Made by a program: the position numbers and the translations under genes
The notes under the pieces: model-generated
The model's input: the letters and a program-made list of their open reading frames with translations, nothing else
Database searches by the model: none
Told to the model about the DNA's origin: nothing
Shown here: positions 1 to 7,263 of the stretch, one piece after another
Layout: the number at the start of each line of letters is the position of its first letter
How positions within the stretch are numbered: the first letter of the stretch is position 1
DNA from: an uncultured Prevotella sp.
GTDB lineage: Bacteria > Bacteroidota > Bacteroidia > Bacteroidales > Bacteroidaceae
Direction: 5' to 3'
DNA length: 14,939 nucleotides
Assembly (NCBI GenBank): GCA_900557255.1
Contig: USSA01000066.1
Span: 1-14,939, forward strand

Positions 1-136
1 CTGAAGGTGAAGAGTGGTGAAGAGTGGGTGAAGAGATAAAAACAACTCTTCACCCCTCGGAATGCCGATAAACACAGGGGCTTCCGGCCGAAAGGTGAAG
101 AGTGAAGAGTATTTTGATGATAGCTTCGTTTATTTC
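1..136. repeat. GGTGAAGAGT repeat cluster, possible operon terminator
   Basis: This stretch downstream of the glpT-like gene holds the 10-mer GGTGAAGAGT at 6-15 and 16-25. A one-mismatch copy is at 27-36, another exact copy is at 94-103, and a partial copy follows at 104-110. An inverted copy sits at 45-54. Bases 26-35 and 46-55 form a perfect 10-bp stem with a 10-base loop, and the inverted copy could pair with any of the direct copies. A small palindrome around CGGCCG is at 81-94. The hairpin lies where the seven-gene operon ends and could terminate it, but no clear T-tract follows on the minus strand, so a terminator role is only suggested. The left edge of the cluster may continue beyond the window. 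Confidence 0.6.
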
Positions 137-1477
137 TTAAACAGTCTTTGGTTTCGCCTTCCAGACGATGCAAGTCATCAAGACAGACATCAGGGCTGCA
201 CCAATCCAGAAATAATTGATGTAGGTAAAGTCGTAAGTTTCTACGCCATTTACCAGATGCTTGTTGCCCTCAATGAGCAGACCGCTCATGATGTCCTGGA
301 TGCCGGCACCTACATAACTCGCTACGCCGACAACGCCAAGAGCAGCACCCGATGCATTCTTAGGCGCAATATCTACCGCCATCAAACCACCGAGGAAGCA
401 AAGCAACACGCCGATGCTCAAACCGAACAATACCATCGCCGTAGCATCAACCCAGAGATGATGGCCCGGAATCAGCAGGAACAGACAGAGCGCCAACGCA
501 TTCAGCAAGCCGAAGATAACGGCTGGCAAATAACGGTTGCCCTTGAAAATCTTATCCGATACCAGACCGGATGATACGGTTCCCACAATACCCAGGATAG
601 AGTTGATAGAGATGATGAAGCTGGCATCAATCGTAGTATATCCCTTCTCGTTCTCAAGATAGAAGATACCCCAGCTGTTAACAGCATAGCGGCTGATATA
701 CATGAAAGCACTACTCAAGGCCAGAATCCAGATGAGTGGATTCTTCAAAACCGCACTCTGTGCCTTGTTGTAAGATTCCGTATCCTGCTTCTTTTCCTCT
801 ACCTTGATACCCGGCAGGGTAACACCTTTGCTGGCAGGCGTATCGTGGAAGAAAGTAAGGAGCAGGACTACGCCCGCCAAACCTACTATCGCAGCTCCGA
901 TAAAACCATATTGCCATCCGAAGGCGCTCACGATGGAAGCCACAAAGATGAAGGTCATCGCCTCACCTATATTATGGCTCGCACTCCAGAATCCGTAGAA
1001 CGTTCCTCGGTTCTTATCGTTAAACCAGCGGGAGAGGCCTACCACGCAAGAGGCAGCTCCCATCGACTGGAACCATCCGCTCAATCCCCACAAAACTGCG
1101 AAGAGGATGAAGGAATTGGTAAAGCCCAAAGCCAGATTCACCAAGGCTGTAACGAGCAGACCGGTAGACATCAATCGCTTGATGTTGCTTCGGTCAGCAA
1201 GGAAACCGTTGGTAAACTTACCGATAGCGTAAGTGAAGAACAAGACAGAGCCGATGATACCGAGCTCAGTTTCAGAGAATACGCCATTATCTACAATCGG
1301 TTTTTTGATTACGTTCAGGCTGAGTCGGCACACATAATATGTACCATATCCTATGGTAGCAGAAAGGAAAGTAGCCCATTGCAGACGTTTCAGTTTTCTT
1401 TCGTTTTCCTCAGGTGTTGAGGCTTTAGCCGGAATCGGTTCCGAAACCTTATAGAAGTCTATTATTTTCTTAAACAT
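137..1477 (-). CDS. glpT: GlpT/UhpT-family organophosphate:phosphate antiporter (MFS)
   Basis: Inner-membrane transporter of 446 aa, the usual length for the OPA family of the major facilitator superfamily. These proteins exchange cytoplasmic phosphate for glycerol-3-phosphate or a hexose phosphate. There are about twelve hydrophobic segments from residue 34 to 440, with a polar cytoplasmic loop near 212-242 between the two halves. Three residues line up with the E. coli GlpT binding site: Arg51 in YVCRLS (GlpT Arg45), His168 in SASHNIG (GlpT His165) and Arg263 in YISRYAV (GlpT Arg269). An FLADR motif near 92-96 is the typical loop 2-3 signature. It is the last gene of the operon, 14 bases after the first-listed phosphodiesterase gene, and two phosphodiesterases that should release glycerol-3-phosphate precede it. 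That favours glycerol-3-phosphate over hexose phosphate, although UhpT/UhpC-like specificity cannot be excluded from sequence alone. Confidence 0.88.
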   Translation of the reverse strand: MFKKIIDFYKVSEPIPAKASTPEENERKLKRLQWATFLSATIGYGTYYVCRLSLNVIKKPIVDNGVFSETELGIIGSVLFFTYAIGKFTNGFLADRSNIKRLMSTGLLVTALVNLALGFTNSFILFAVLWGLSGWFQSMGAASCVVGLSRWFNDKNRGTFYGFWSASHNIGEAMTFIFVASIVSAFGWQYGFIGAAIVGLAGVVLLLTFFHDTPASKGVTLPGIKVEEKKQDTESYNKAQSAVLKNPLIWILALSSAFMYISRYAVNSWGIFYLENEKGYTTIDASFIISINSILGIVGTVSSGLVSDKIFKGNRYLPAVIFGLLNALALCLFLLIPGHHLWVDATAMVLFGLSIGVLLCFLGGLMAVDIAPKNASGAALGVVGVASYVGAGIQDIMSGLLIEGNKHLVNGVETYDFTYINYFWIGAALMSVLMTCIVWKAKPKTV

Positions 1478-1491
1478 ATAATCCTTAGTTG

Positions 1492-2391
1492 TTATTTATG
1501 AAGTTTCTTTGCTCTCAAATAATCGAGAAGCAGGGCAGGGCGATCGGTCTGAATCAGTTTGAATCCCTGTTGGATAAGCCATCCCCAACTTTCATCAGGT
1601 TGTTTCAGTTCAACAGCCCTATCATCGTCGTGCTCAGCATTTTGTGCAGGCCATAAGGCGTTGACAAATACTTTGATGCCGTTGTCGTTTAGCTTTTTAA
1701 TCAGTTCAAATACCTTATCGTTTACTTGAAAAAATCTAACTTCAAACGCTAGAGGTTTCTCATTCTGCAAGTAACTGTCGATAATGCTTTCTGCCTCTGG
1801 CTTGCATAAGTCTGCCTTAGGCATGAAAATTACTTTGTCTAGAATATCGCCATGCTGTTCCTTAATCGTTTGATAAGGTATCTTTTCCTTGACAACACAT
1901 TGGTTAGCCGTACCGGTTTCTTCAAGAATCTTTTGAACATCTTCAAAGTATTCGTAGCCCTTGTCAACATTCACCAGAATTTTTCCCTTACAGAGCAACA
2001 TGGTTTCTCTAAGTGTAGGAATCTTATGACGGGTAAGGCAGCCTGCGCCGTTCTTCAACCTGAGTTCTTTCAGTTCAGCCAGCGTATAGTCTTCCGGTTT
2101 TCCTGTACCATTGGTTGTGCGGTTCAGCGTATTGTCGTGCATCAGGATAAGTTCTCCATCCTTGGTTTTCTTCAAGTCCAGTTCAACCATGTCTACTCCC
2201 ATGTCTATGCAGTTCTGAAATGCCTGAAGTGAGTTTTCTGGAGCATTACGCCAATCGCCACGATGCGAAACCACCAAGACTGATTGCTTGGCAGGAGCAG
2301 ATAATTCTGAGAGAATTTCATTTAGGTGCTGTGCATAACTTGCAATAGCAAGCACGCACAACAAACCTAAACTTGTTAACCTTTTGAACAT
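1492..2391 (-). CDS. Periplasmic glycerophosphodiester phosphodiesterase, copy A
   Basis: Predicted to hydrolyse glycerophosphodiesters to glycerol-3-phosphate and an alcohol (UgpQ/GlpQ family, TIM barrel). The protein has 299 aa. A Sec signal peptide of about 20 residues ends SYA|Q, with no lipobox, so a periplasmic location is likely. The catalytic set is visible: His43 and Arg44 in SHRGDW, Glu70 and Asp72 in VELDL, and His85 in LMHD, followed by NRTTNGTG. This is nearer the family consensus than the corresponding stretch of copy B. The protein ends in a QTDRPALLLDYLRAKKLHK tail that copy B shares exactly. It starts 22 bases after copy B stops, and the antiporter gene follows 14 bases later. 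The paralogues are nearly identical around the active site and differ most in the middle of the barrel, roughly 150-245, so they may differ in the alcohol side of the substrate. Confidence 0.93.
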   Translation of the reverse strand: MFKRLTSLGLLCVLAIASYAQHLNEILSELSAPAKQSVLVVSHRGDWRNAPENSLQAFQNCIDMGVDMVELDLKKTKDGELILMHDNTLNRTTNGTGKPEDYTLAELKELRLKNGAGCLTRHKIPTLRETMLLCKGKILVNVDKGYEYFEDVQKILEETGTANQCVVKEKIPYQTIKEQHGDILDKVIFMPKADLCKPEAESIIDSYLQNEKPLAFEVRFFQVNDKVFELIKKLNDNGIKVFVNALWPAQNAEHDDDRAVELKQPDESWGWLIQQGFKLIQTDRPALLLDYLRAKKLHK

Positions 2392-2413
2392 ATATGCGAA
2401 ACCTATTTGTATG

Positions 2414-3313
2414 TTACTTATGAAGTTTCTTGGCTCTCAAGTAATCAAGAAGCAAAGCAGGACGGTCAGTCTGAATCAGTTTAGCGCCTTGACCGACAAT
2501 CCATCCCCAGCTCTCTTCTGGCTGTTTGAGTTCTACGGCGCGATCATCATCATGTCCACCGCAAAGCTCTGGCCAAAGCGTGTTGATGAAAACTCTTGCT
2601 CCACTATCACGTACTTTCTTAATCAGGCGGCGAGTGTTGGCATCATCAGTCTTGAAGACCAACTCGTAAGCCTTTGGCTTCATGTTCTTGATGTAACCGT
2701 CGATTACCTCTTCTGCACCAGGCTTACCGAGGTTAACTACAGGCATGAAAATCATCTTGTCGAGAACATCGCCGTGTTCAGCCTTAACTGTCTCATATGG
2801 AAGTTCAGCCTTGATGATGCATTGGTCAACTGTACCGGTCTCCTTCAAAACCTTCATGGCATCGTCGAAGTAGTCGTAGCCCTTGTCAACATTCACCATG
2901 ATTTTGCCCTTGCAGAGTTCCATTACCTCACGGAAAGTTGGAATCTGATGGCGGGTCTTGCAGCCTACACCATTCTTCAGGCGGAGCATCTTCAAAGAAT
3001 CAAGAGTATAATTCTCTGGGAACCCCTTACCATTCATGGTTCGGTCAATCTTCTTGTCGTGCATCAGGACCAGAACGCCATCCTTTGTCTTCTTCAGGTC
3101 CAACTCAACCATATCAACTCCCATGTCGATACAGTTCTGGAATGCCTGAATAGAATTTTCAGGAGCATTACGCCAGTCACCGCGATGAGAAACTACCATA
3201 ACATTTTCTTTTGCTGGCTTGTTGAAATTCTTAAGAATCTCTTTCAGATTGCTTTGTGCAAAGCTCACCGAAGTGAGCATGCACAACAAAGATAAAATAT
3301 AAATCTTCTTCAT
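2414..3313 (-). CDS. Periplasmic glycerophosphodiester phosphodiesterase, copy B
   Basis: Same family, length (299 aa) and residue numbering as copy A: His43, Arg44, Glu70, Asp72 and His85 are all present. The signal peptide ends SFA|Q and is of the ordinary Sec type, so the enzyme should be periplasmic. Residues 38-79 differ from copy A at only two positions. At the DNA level the same stretch carries many third-position changes, so the duplication is old and both copies seem to be under selection. After His85 this copy reads DKKIDRTMNGKG where copy A has the more standard DNTLNRTTNGTG. The gene starts one base after the stop of the metallo-beta-lactamase-fold gene, which suggests translational coupling. 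The likely product is glycerol-3-phosphate for the antiporter at the end of the operon. Confidence 0.93.
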   Translation of the reverse strand: MKKIYILSLLCMLTSVSFAQSNLKEILKNFNKPAKENVMVVSHRGDWRNAPENSIQAFQNCIDMGVDMVELDLKKTKDGVLVLMHDKKIDRTMNGKGFPENYTLDSLKMLRLKNGVGCKTRHQIPTFREVMELCKGKIMVNVDKGYDYFDDAMKVLKETGTVDQCIIKAELPYETVKAEHGDVLDKMIFMPVVNLGKPGAEEVIDGYIKNMKPKAYELVFKTDDANTRRLIKKVRDSGARVFINTLWPELCGGHDDDRAVELKQPEESWGWIVGQGAKLIQTDRPALLLDYLRAKKLHK

Positions 3314-3314
3314 T

Positions 3315-4364
3315 TTAATTCAATTTACCGTCTTTCCAAACTAACTTTTCTCCCCAGAAAGGAACAAATGAGTTCTCGCAGTTAAGCTTGCTGGCTCTTT
3401 CTAAGGCTGAATTCAAACTCCATCTAGACTCTTCCTCGCTTTCGTGAGAAAGTTCCAGGATGTGTGAGAGCAATACATAGTCAGGCTTTGTCTGACCGGC
3501 ACCAGTACCGATAATGTTGTTCTCGGTAAGCGCATTAGGTGCGTAGCGAGGAATCAAAACATTAACGTGTGGCAGAATGTTGGTATACTGAGCAGCCTTG
3601 AAGTTAGAGTCGCCAGTATGGAGCATTGTGAAGTTGCCACTATCATCGCCACATTCAAAAGTAAATACAGAAACGAAGTTTGATAAACCAGAGTTGTTAT
3701 GGTCTGTAATAGACACATGAATCTTGATGTTATTAAACTGGTAATCAGTATTTTCCTTAGAAGTATAGCCACCCTTTATCCAGTTAGAATAAACAGGCTT
3801 TCCTGCATTCAGCATCGCATTGATGAGAGCTGTGTTGTAGTGATCCTGGTGTTTGTGAGTAACACAGAGGAAATCCAGATAAGGCTCCAGTTTCTCTGCC
3901 CAGCGATGGTTGATGTCAATACCAAAGCAAGTGGTAGGAGTCTTTACGATGTAACCCATATTGTAGAGCTGCCAGATGCATGTAGTACCATTCTCAACGG
4001 TAGTCGTCTTGATGGCATTAATTACATGATCCAGAGACAAACGGTAGAACGCCAGCATAGGGTCGTACTTTTCTCTCATTTCAGCAGACTGGTCCAAAGA
4101 AGCAATATAGCTTTCAAAGAAATCAGAAGTGCAGTCGTCTGCCATCTTCTGTATCTTCTTTAGAACTTCAGTTCTTTCCGCATTGAGAGGTTGCTGTTGT
4201 AATGGAGTAGTAGCCCACAAAGCTTCAGCCACCTCTTTTGCAGTCTTCATGTCGGTAGTTTCACCTATTTCGACAGGCTGCGCATAAGTCATTCCATCTT
4301 CGTCACTTCCACAAGAGCAGAGGGCGCAAGCGAATAATGCGATGAATAAATATATCTTTTTCAT
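3315..4364 (-). CDS. Metallo-beta-lactamase-fold lipoprotein, possible surface phosphodiesterase
   Basis: A 349-aa lipoprotein whose signal ends LCS|C18, followed by GSDEDG. In Bacteroidetes such an acid-rich stretch after the cysteine acts as a lipoprotein surface-export signal, so I infer exposure on the outer membrane. After an alpha-rich N-terminal region (about 35-120) comes a metallo-beta-lactamase fold. Its metal ligands are visible: His170, His172, Asp174 and His175 in the HxHxDH motif THKHQDHYN, His249 and Asp252 in LHTGDSN, and His301 in LLSHI. The layout resembles UlaG-like or NAPE-PLD-like hydrolases, a group that includes phosphodiesterases, more than true beta-lactamases. The neighbours are glycerophosphodiester phosphodiesterases, so a phosphodiester or lipid-headgroup substrate is plausible but unproven. 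The fold is a firm call and the substrate is inference. Confidence 0.82.
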   Translation of the reverse strand: MKKIYLFIALFACALCSCGSDEDGMTYAQPVEIGETTDMKTAKEVAEALWATTPLQQQPLNAERTEVLKKIQKMADDCTSDFFESYIASLDQSAEMREKYDPMLAFYRLSLDHVINAIKTTTVENGTTCIWQLYNMGYIVKTPTTCFGIDINHRWAEKLEPYLDFLCVTHKHQDHYNTALINAMLNAGKPVYSNWIKGGYTSKENTDYQFNNIKIHVSITDHNNSGLSNFVSVFTFECGDDSGNFTMLHTGDSNFKAAQYTNILPHVNVLIPRYAPNALTENNIIGTGAGQTKPDYVLLSHILELSHESEEESRWSLNSALERASKLNCENSFVPFWGEKLVWKDGKLN

Positions 4365-4377
4365 ACTGATTCAAATA

Positions 4378-5838
4378 TTAATATTGGTTTGTACCATGAA
4401 TATTACCACCTCTGCAGCTCCATGTAGATTTCTCTGGGCCGGCAAAGATCTTGATAGCAGCAACATTACCGCCGATATAAGAAACATAGAGCATCTGGCT
4501 CTCGCCGATAGTCATACCAGACATAATCTTGGCATTATTATCTGTACCTTCTGAGTCCATGTGCCAAAGTTCTTCACCATTTGTGCTGTTTACTGCATAG
4601 ATGCGACCGGTGCCGCTACCGAAATAAACAGTTCCCTTATCGTCGAGAACAGGGAAGCAATAAGTAGGAGCTGCATCAATAGTGAACTTCCACTTCAACT
4701 GTCCTGCCTTATCAACTGAGCAAAGAGCCTTGCCACCCTTATCTGTGAAGTAGATATTGCCGCTCTTGTCAACAATAGGAGCATAGATATCACCCGCAGC
4801 TTCAACGCTCCACTTGGTAGAACCATCTGCTGTGTTCAAAGCCAGCAAACCTGCGCCACCAATCTGGGCAGCATAAAGAGTTTCGCCATCCAAAGCGAAA
4901 GAACCGATTTCGGTTACCTTACCGGCTACCTTCCAAAGCTGAGTACCATCGGCCTTGAAACCATAAATAGTAGTACGTGTTCCTACATAGATATTGCCTG
5001 TCTTGTCAATAGCTACAGCTCCAGCCTTGTTCTTTGTACCAGCCAGTTTAACTGACCAGTTCTTTGCACCAGTAGCAGTATTAATAGAATGGAGAACGTT
5101 GTCGCCATCAAGGATATAAACAGTCTGTCCGTCAGCAGTTACAGCAGGGAAACAGTCCAGATTCTTGTTGGCAGCTCCTGTAGCGTATGTCCACTTCTGT
5201 GTTCCATCGCTATTGATAGCATACAAGGTTGCGTTGCGAGCACCCTGATACAAAGTACCGTCTTTGCCTACTGCTACACCACCACCATAAGTAGTCTTAG
5301 GGATGGAAGCGGTCCATTTCACAGTACCAGTCATCGCATCAAAAGCAGTAACATCACCCGTAGCACCTGCAGAAGGCAAGTAGAATGTATTTCCGTCTAA
5401 AGAGAATACTGCATTTGCAGTCTTCACCATACCACCGTTAGGCATATCTGTAGACCAAACCTTGAAAGGCTCTGTATCAGAAACAGGTCTTGCCTTTGTA
5501 GTAGAAATCATAGAACGCTGGTTGCCATAGATGGCCTGGATGGTGATGGTATAAGTAACCTTGTTAACCAAACCTGTTATAGTATATGAGGTAGTCTTTG
5601 CATCCAGCTCAACAGAACCACCTTCGTATGTAGCAACTTCCGGTGTCCAATTGACCAAATAACCTGTTGGGTTGGCTCCCTGCATAGGAGCCCATTCCAA
5701 CAATACCTTCTCATCTTGTGCCGTAGCGTTCAAACTACCTACCTGGCAAATGTCCCAACTTGCTTTTGGAAGATCATCGCTACAAGAACCGAGAATAAAA
5801 ACTGTCACTAAAGACAGCAAATATATAATCTTTTTCAT
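4378..5838 (-). CDS. Lipoprotein with Fn3-like domain and PQQ-type beta-propeller
   Basis: A 486-aa lipoprotein with lipobox LGS|C19 followed by SDD, so it is probably outer-membrane and possibly surface-exposed. Residues about 30-117 look like a fibronectin type III domain (LLEWAP, GYLVNW, SYTITGL, TITIQAIYG). From about 125 to the end there is a beta-propeller of the PQQ-dehydrogenase/BamB repeat type. Seven blade ends are clear, each a D/N-x-x-G-x-x-x-W pattern: VKWTA, QKWTY, KNWSV, QLWKV, TKWSV, LKWKF and ELWHM. A further Trp near the start and the C-terminal strands could close a seven- or eight-bladed ring. No PQQ-binding or catalytic residues are evident, so a binding or scaffold role is likelier than an enzyme. 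The gene is third in the operon after susC and susD, the usual place for a surface ligand-binding protein (SusE/SusF or SGBP). Confidence 0.85.
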   Translation of the reverse strand: MKKIIYLLSLVTVFILGSCSDDLPKASWDICQVGSLNATAQDEKVLLEWAPMQGANPTGYLVNWTPEVATYEGGSVELDAKTTSYTITGLVNKVTYTITIQAIYGNQRSMISTTKARPVSDTEPFKVWSTDMPNGGMVKTANAVFSLDGNTFYLPSAGATGDVTAFDAMTGTVKWTASIPKTTYGGGVAVGKDGTLYQGARNATLYAINSDGTQKWTYATGAANKNLDCFPAVTADGQTVYILDGDNVLHSINTATGAKNWSVKLAGTKNKAGAVAIDKTGNIYVGTRTTIYGFKADGTQLWKVAGKVTEIGSFALDGETLYAAQIGGAGLLALNTADGSTKWSVEAAGDIYAPIVDKSGNIYFTDKGGKALCSVDKAGQLKWKFTIDAAPTYCFPVLDDKGTVYFGSGTGRIYAVNSTNGEELWHMDSEGTDNNAKIMSGMTIGESQMLYVSYIGGNVAAIKIFAGPEKSTWSCRGGNIHGTNQY

Positions 5839-5852
5839 GTCTTAACCGTTTA

Positions 5853-7250
5853 TTAATTGTTGTCATATCCAGGGTTCTGCCAGAGGATAGACTTGTTGCC
5901 TACCTTTTCAATCTCCTGCTGAGGAATAGGGAAGAGTAATTGATAATCCTTGATTTCAACACCATTCTCTGCCATAACGCTCTTTGCAAATCCCATTCTT
6001 ACCAAGTCGAACCAGCGCTGACCCTCATAAGGGAATTCTCTCTGACGTTCAACCAAGATGCCCTTGCGGAACTTCTCCTGTGTAGGCAACTGTTTTGCAG
6101 TCAGATTAGAAATGCCAGCTCTCTGTCTTACGGCGTTGAGATACTTCAGGGCAAGTGAACCCTCAGATGCATCATACTGAATCTCGTTGAGCGCTTCTGC
6201 ATACATCAGAAGAACGTCTGCGTAGCGAAGAAGAATCTGATCATTACCTACTGTCTTGAAGGTAGGGCTCTTTGTATCATAGAATTTGTTCATCAAACGA
6301 ACGGTTTTCTCAACCTGTACGTATGTAATGAGGTCTTTGCGAGCATCACCTGTAGGGAATGTGTTGAGCAGAGAACTTGTCTGGTTGGTATCATCAGATG
6401 CATTGGTGAGATTGTACCAGTAACTATGTCCCTCTCCCTCTATTTCCTTGTTGAAATGTACGGCGAAGATGATCTCATTATTATTCTTGTTATCCACATT
6501 GAAGACTTGGGCGATAGGGCTTACCAACTGATATTTTCCGATTAACTGAGAAAGAATGTCTTTAGCCTCAGTCCATTTGTGGAAAGTAAGATATACCTTA
6601 CCGAGCAAAGCCTTGGCAGCACCAGAGGTAGCTCTACCCATATCTGCAGAAGAGTAAGTTTCTGGAAGATAGTTGTTGTCAACAATCTCCTTCAAATCTC
6701 CGGCAATCAAATCGAACATCTGCTCATCAGAATATCTCGCAACTTTCAGAGCCTCCGCAGCACTTACTACATGCTTGGTAGCAGGAACGCCACCCCAAAT
6801 ACGGTACATGTTGAAGTAGTTCAAAGCTCTGATAAACATCGCTTCGCCCTTGTACTGCTTCTTCAGGTTTTCTGCAAAGTTTGCACCATCAATCTGGTCG
6901 AGCAATAGATTGCAACGATAAATGTTGTTGTTGAAGTTCGCCCAGTAAGAACTGAGGATTCCATTAGATGGTTTCTCTGTGAAATGGTCGATATCGTAAC
7001 GGTCCTGGGTACCTGCTGTAGGGGCGCCCAAAGAAAGGTTGTCACTACGATACTCGCAGCATTCTGTATAGAAATTCACCTGTGACTGCAATTTTGCGTA
7101 GCAGCCGATAACTGCTACATTATAATCGCTCGCAGTCTTATATACTTTGTCAATGGTTACGCTGCTTGCTGGCTCCAAATCGAAGAAGCTGTCTCCGCAA
7201 GAGGTCATGAGCAGAGTTGCCAATGATGCTAATACTAATATCTTTTTCAT
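5853..7250 (-). CDS. susD: SusD/RagB-family outer-membrane nutrient-binding lipoprotein
   Basis: A 465-aa lipoprotein with Cys18 in LMTSC and the typical start CGDSFFDLEPASS. SusD proteins form a lid over the SusC channel and help capture ligand at the cell surface. Family marks are the N-terminal helical YNVAVIGCYAKLQSQ region, TPR-like helices (AKALLGKVYLTFHKWTEAKDIL) and a C-terminal RagB/SusD part. That part carries QILLRYADVLLMYAEALNEI, YLNAVRQRAGIS, ILVERQREFPYEGQRWFDLVRMG and the final ILWQNPGYDNN. The length is at the short end of the normal range (about 450-600 aa). It starts 14 bases before the propeller gene's region and lies 13 bases after susC stops, so the two are co-transcribed. 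SusD sequence does not give the ligand, and the neighbouring genes suggest a glycerophosphodiester rather than a glycan. Confidence 0.96.
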   Translation of the reverse strand: MKKILVLASLATLLMTSCGDSFFDLEPASSVTIDKVYKTASDYNVAVIGCYAKLQSQVNFYTECCEYRSDNLSLGAPTAGTQDRYDIDHFTEKPSNGILSSYWANFNNNIYRCNLLLDQIDGANFAENLKKQYKGEAMFIRALNYFNMYRIWGGVPATKHVVSAAEALKVARYSDEQMFDLIAGDLKEIVDNNYLPETYSSADMGRATSGAAKALLGKVYLTFHKWTEAKDILSQLIGKYQLVSPIAQVFNVDNKNNNEIIFAVHFNKEIEGEGHSYWYNLTNASDDTNQTSSLLNTFPTGDARKDLITYVQVEKTVRLMNKFYDTKSPTFKTVGNDQILLRYADVLLMYAEALNEIQYDASEGSLALKYLNAVRQRAGISNLTAKQLPTQEKFRKGILVERQREFPYEGQRWFDLVRMGFAKSVMAENGVEIKDYQLLFPIPQQEIEKVGNKSILWQNPGYDNN

Positions 7251-7263
7251 GTTGCTATATTCT

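Noticed and set aside
1..110. CRISPR array suggested by the repeated GGTGAAGAGT units
   Set aside because: The units are only 10 bases, irregularly spaced and partly directly adjacent, with no spacers of uniform length and no cas genes nearby.
845..1420. A 191-codon plus-strand frame opposite the antiporter gene, and a 170-codon one at 62-574
   Set aside because: Both translations are low-complexity, polar and unlike any family, while the minus strand encodes a full-length transporter with all key residues.
2384..3295. A 303-codon open frame on the plus strand opposite phosphodiesterase copy B
   Set aside because: It is antisense to a gene with a complete catalytic site and signal peptide. 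A shorter plus-strand frame (1852-2232) lies opposite copy A and looks similar, as expected for shadows of two paralogues. Its translation matches nothing I recognise.
4378..5838. PQQ-dependent dehydrogenase
   Set aside because: Only the structural Trp-docking repeats are present, with no cofactor or metal ligands, and the length is below that of the dehydrogenases.
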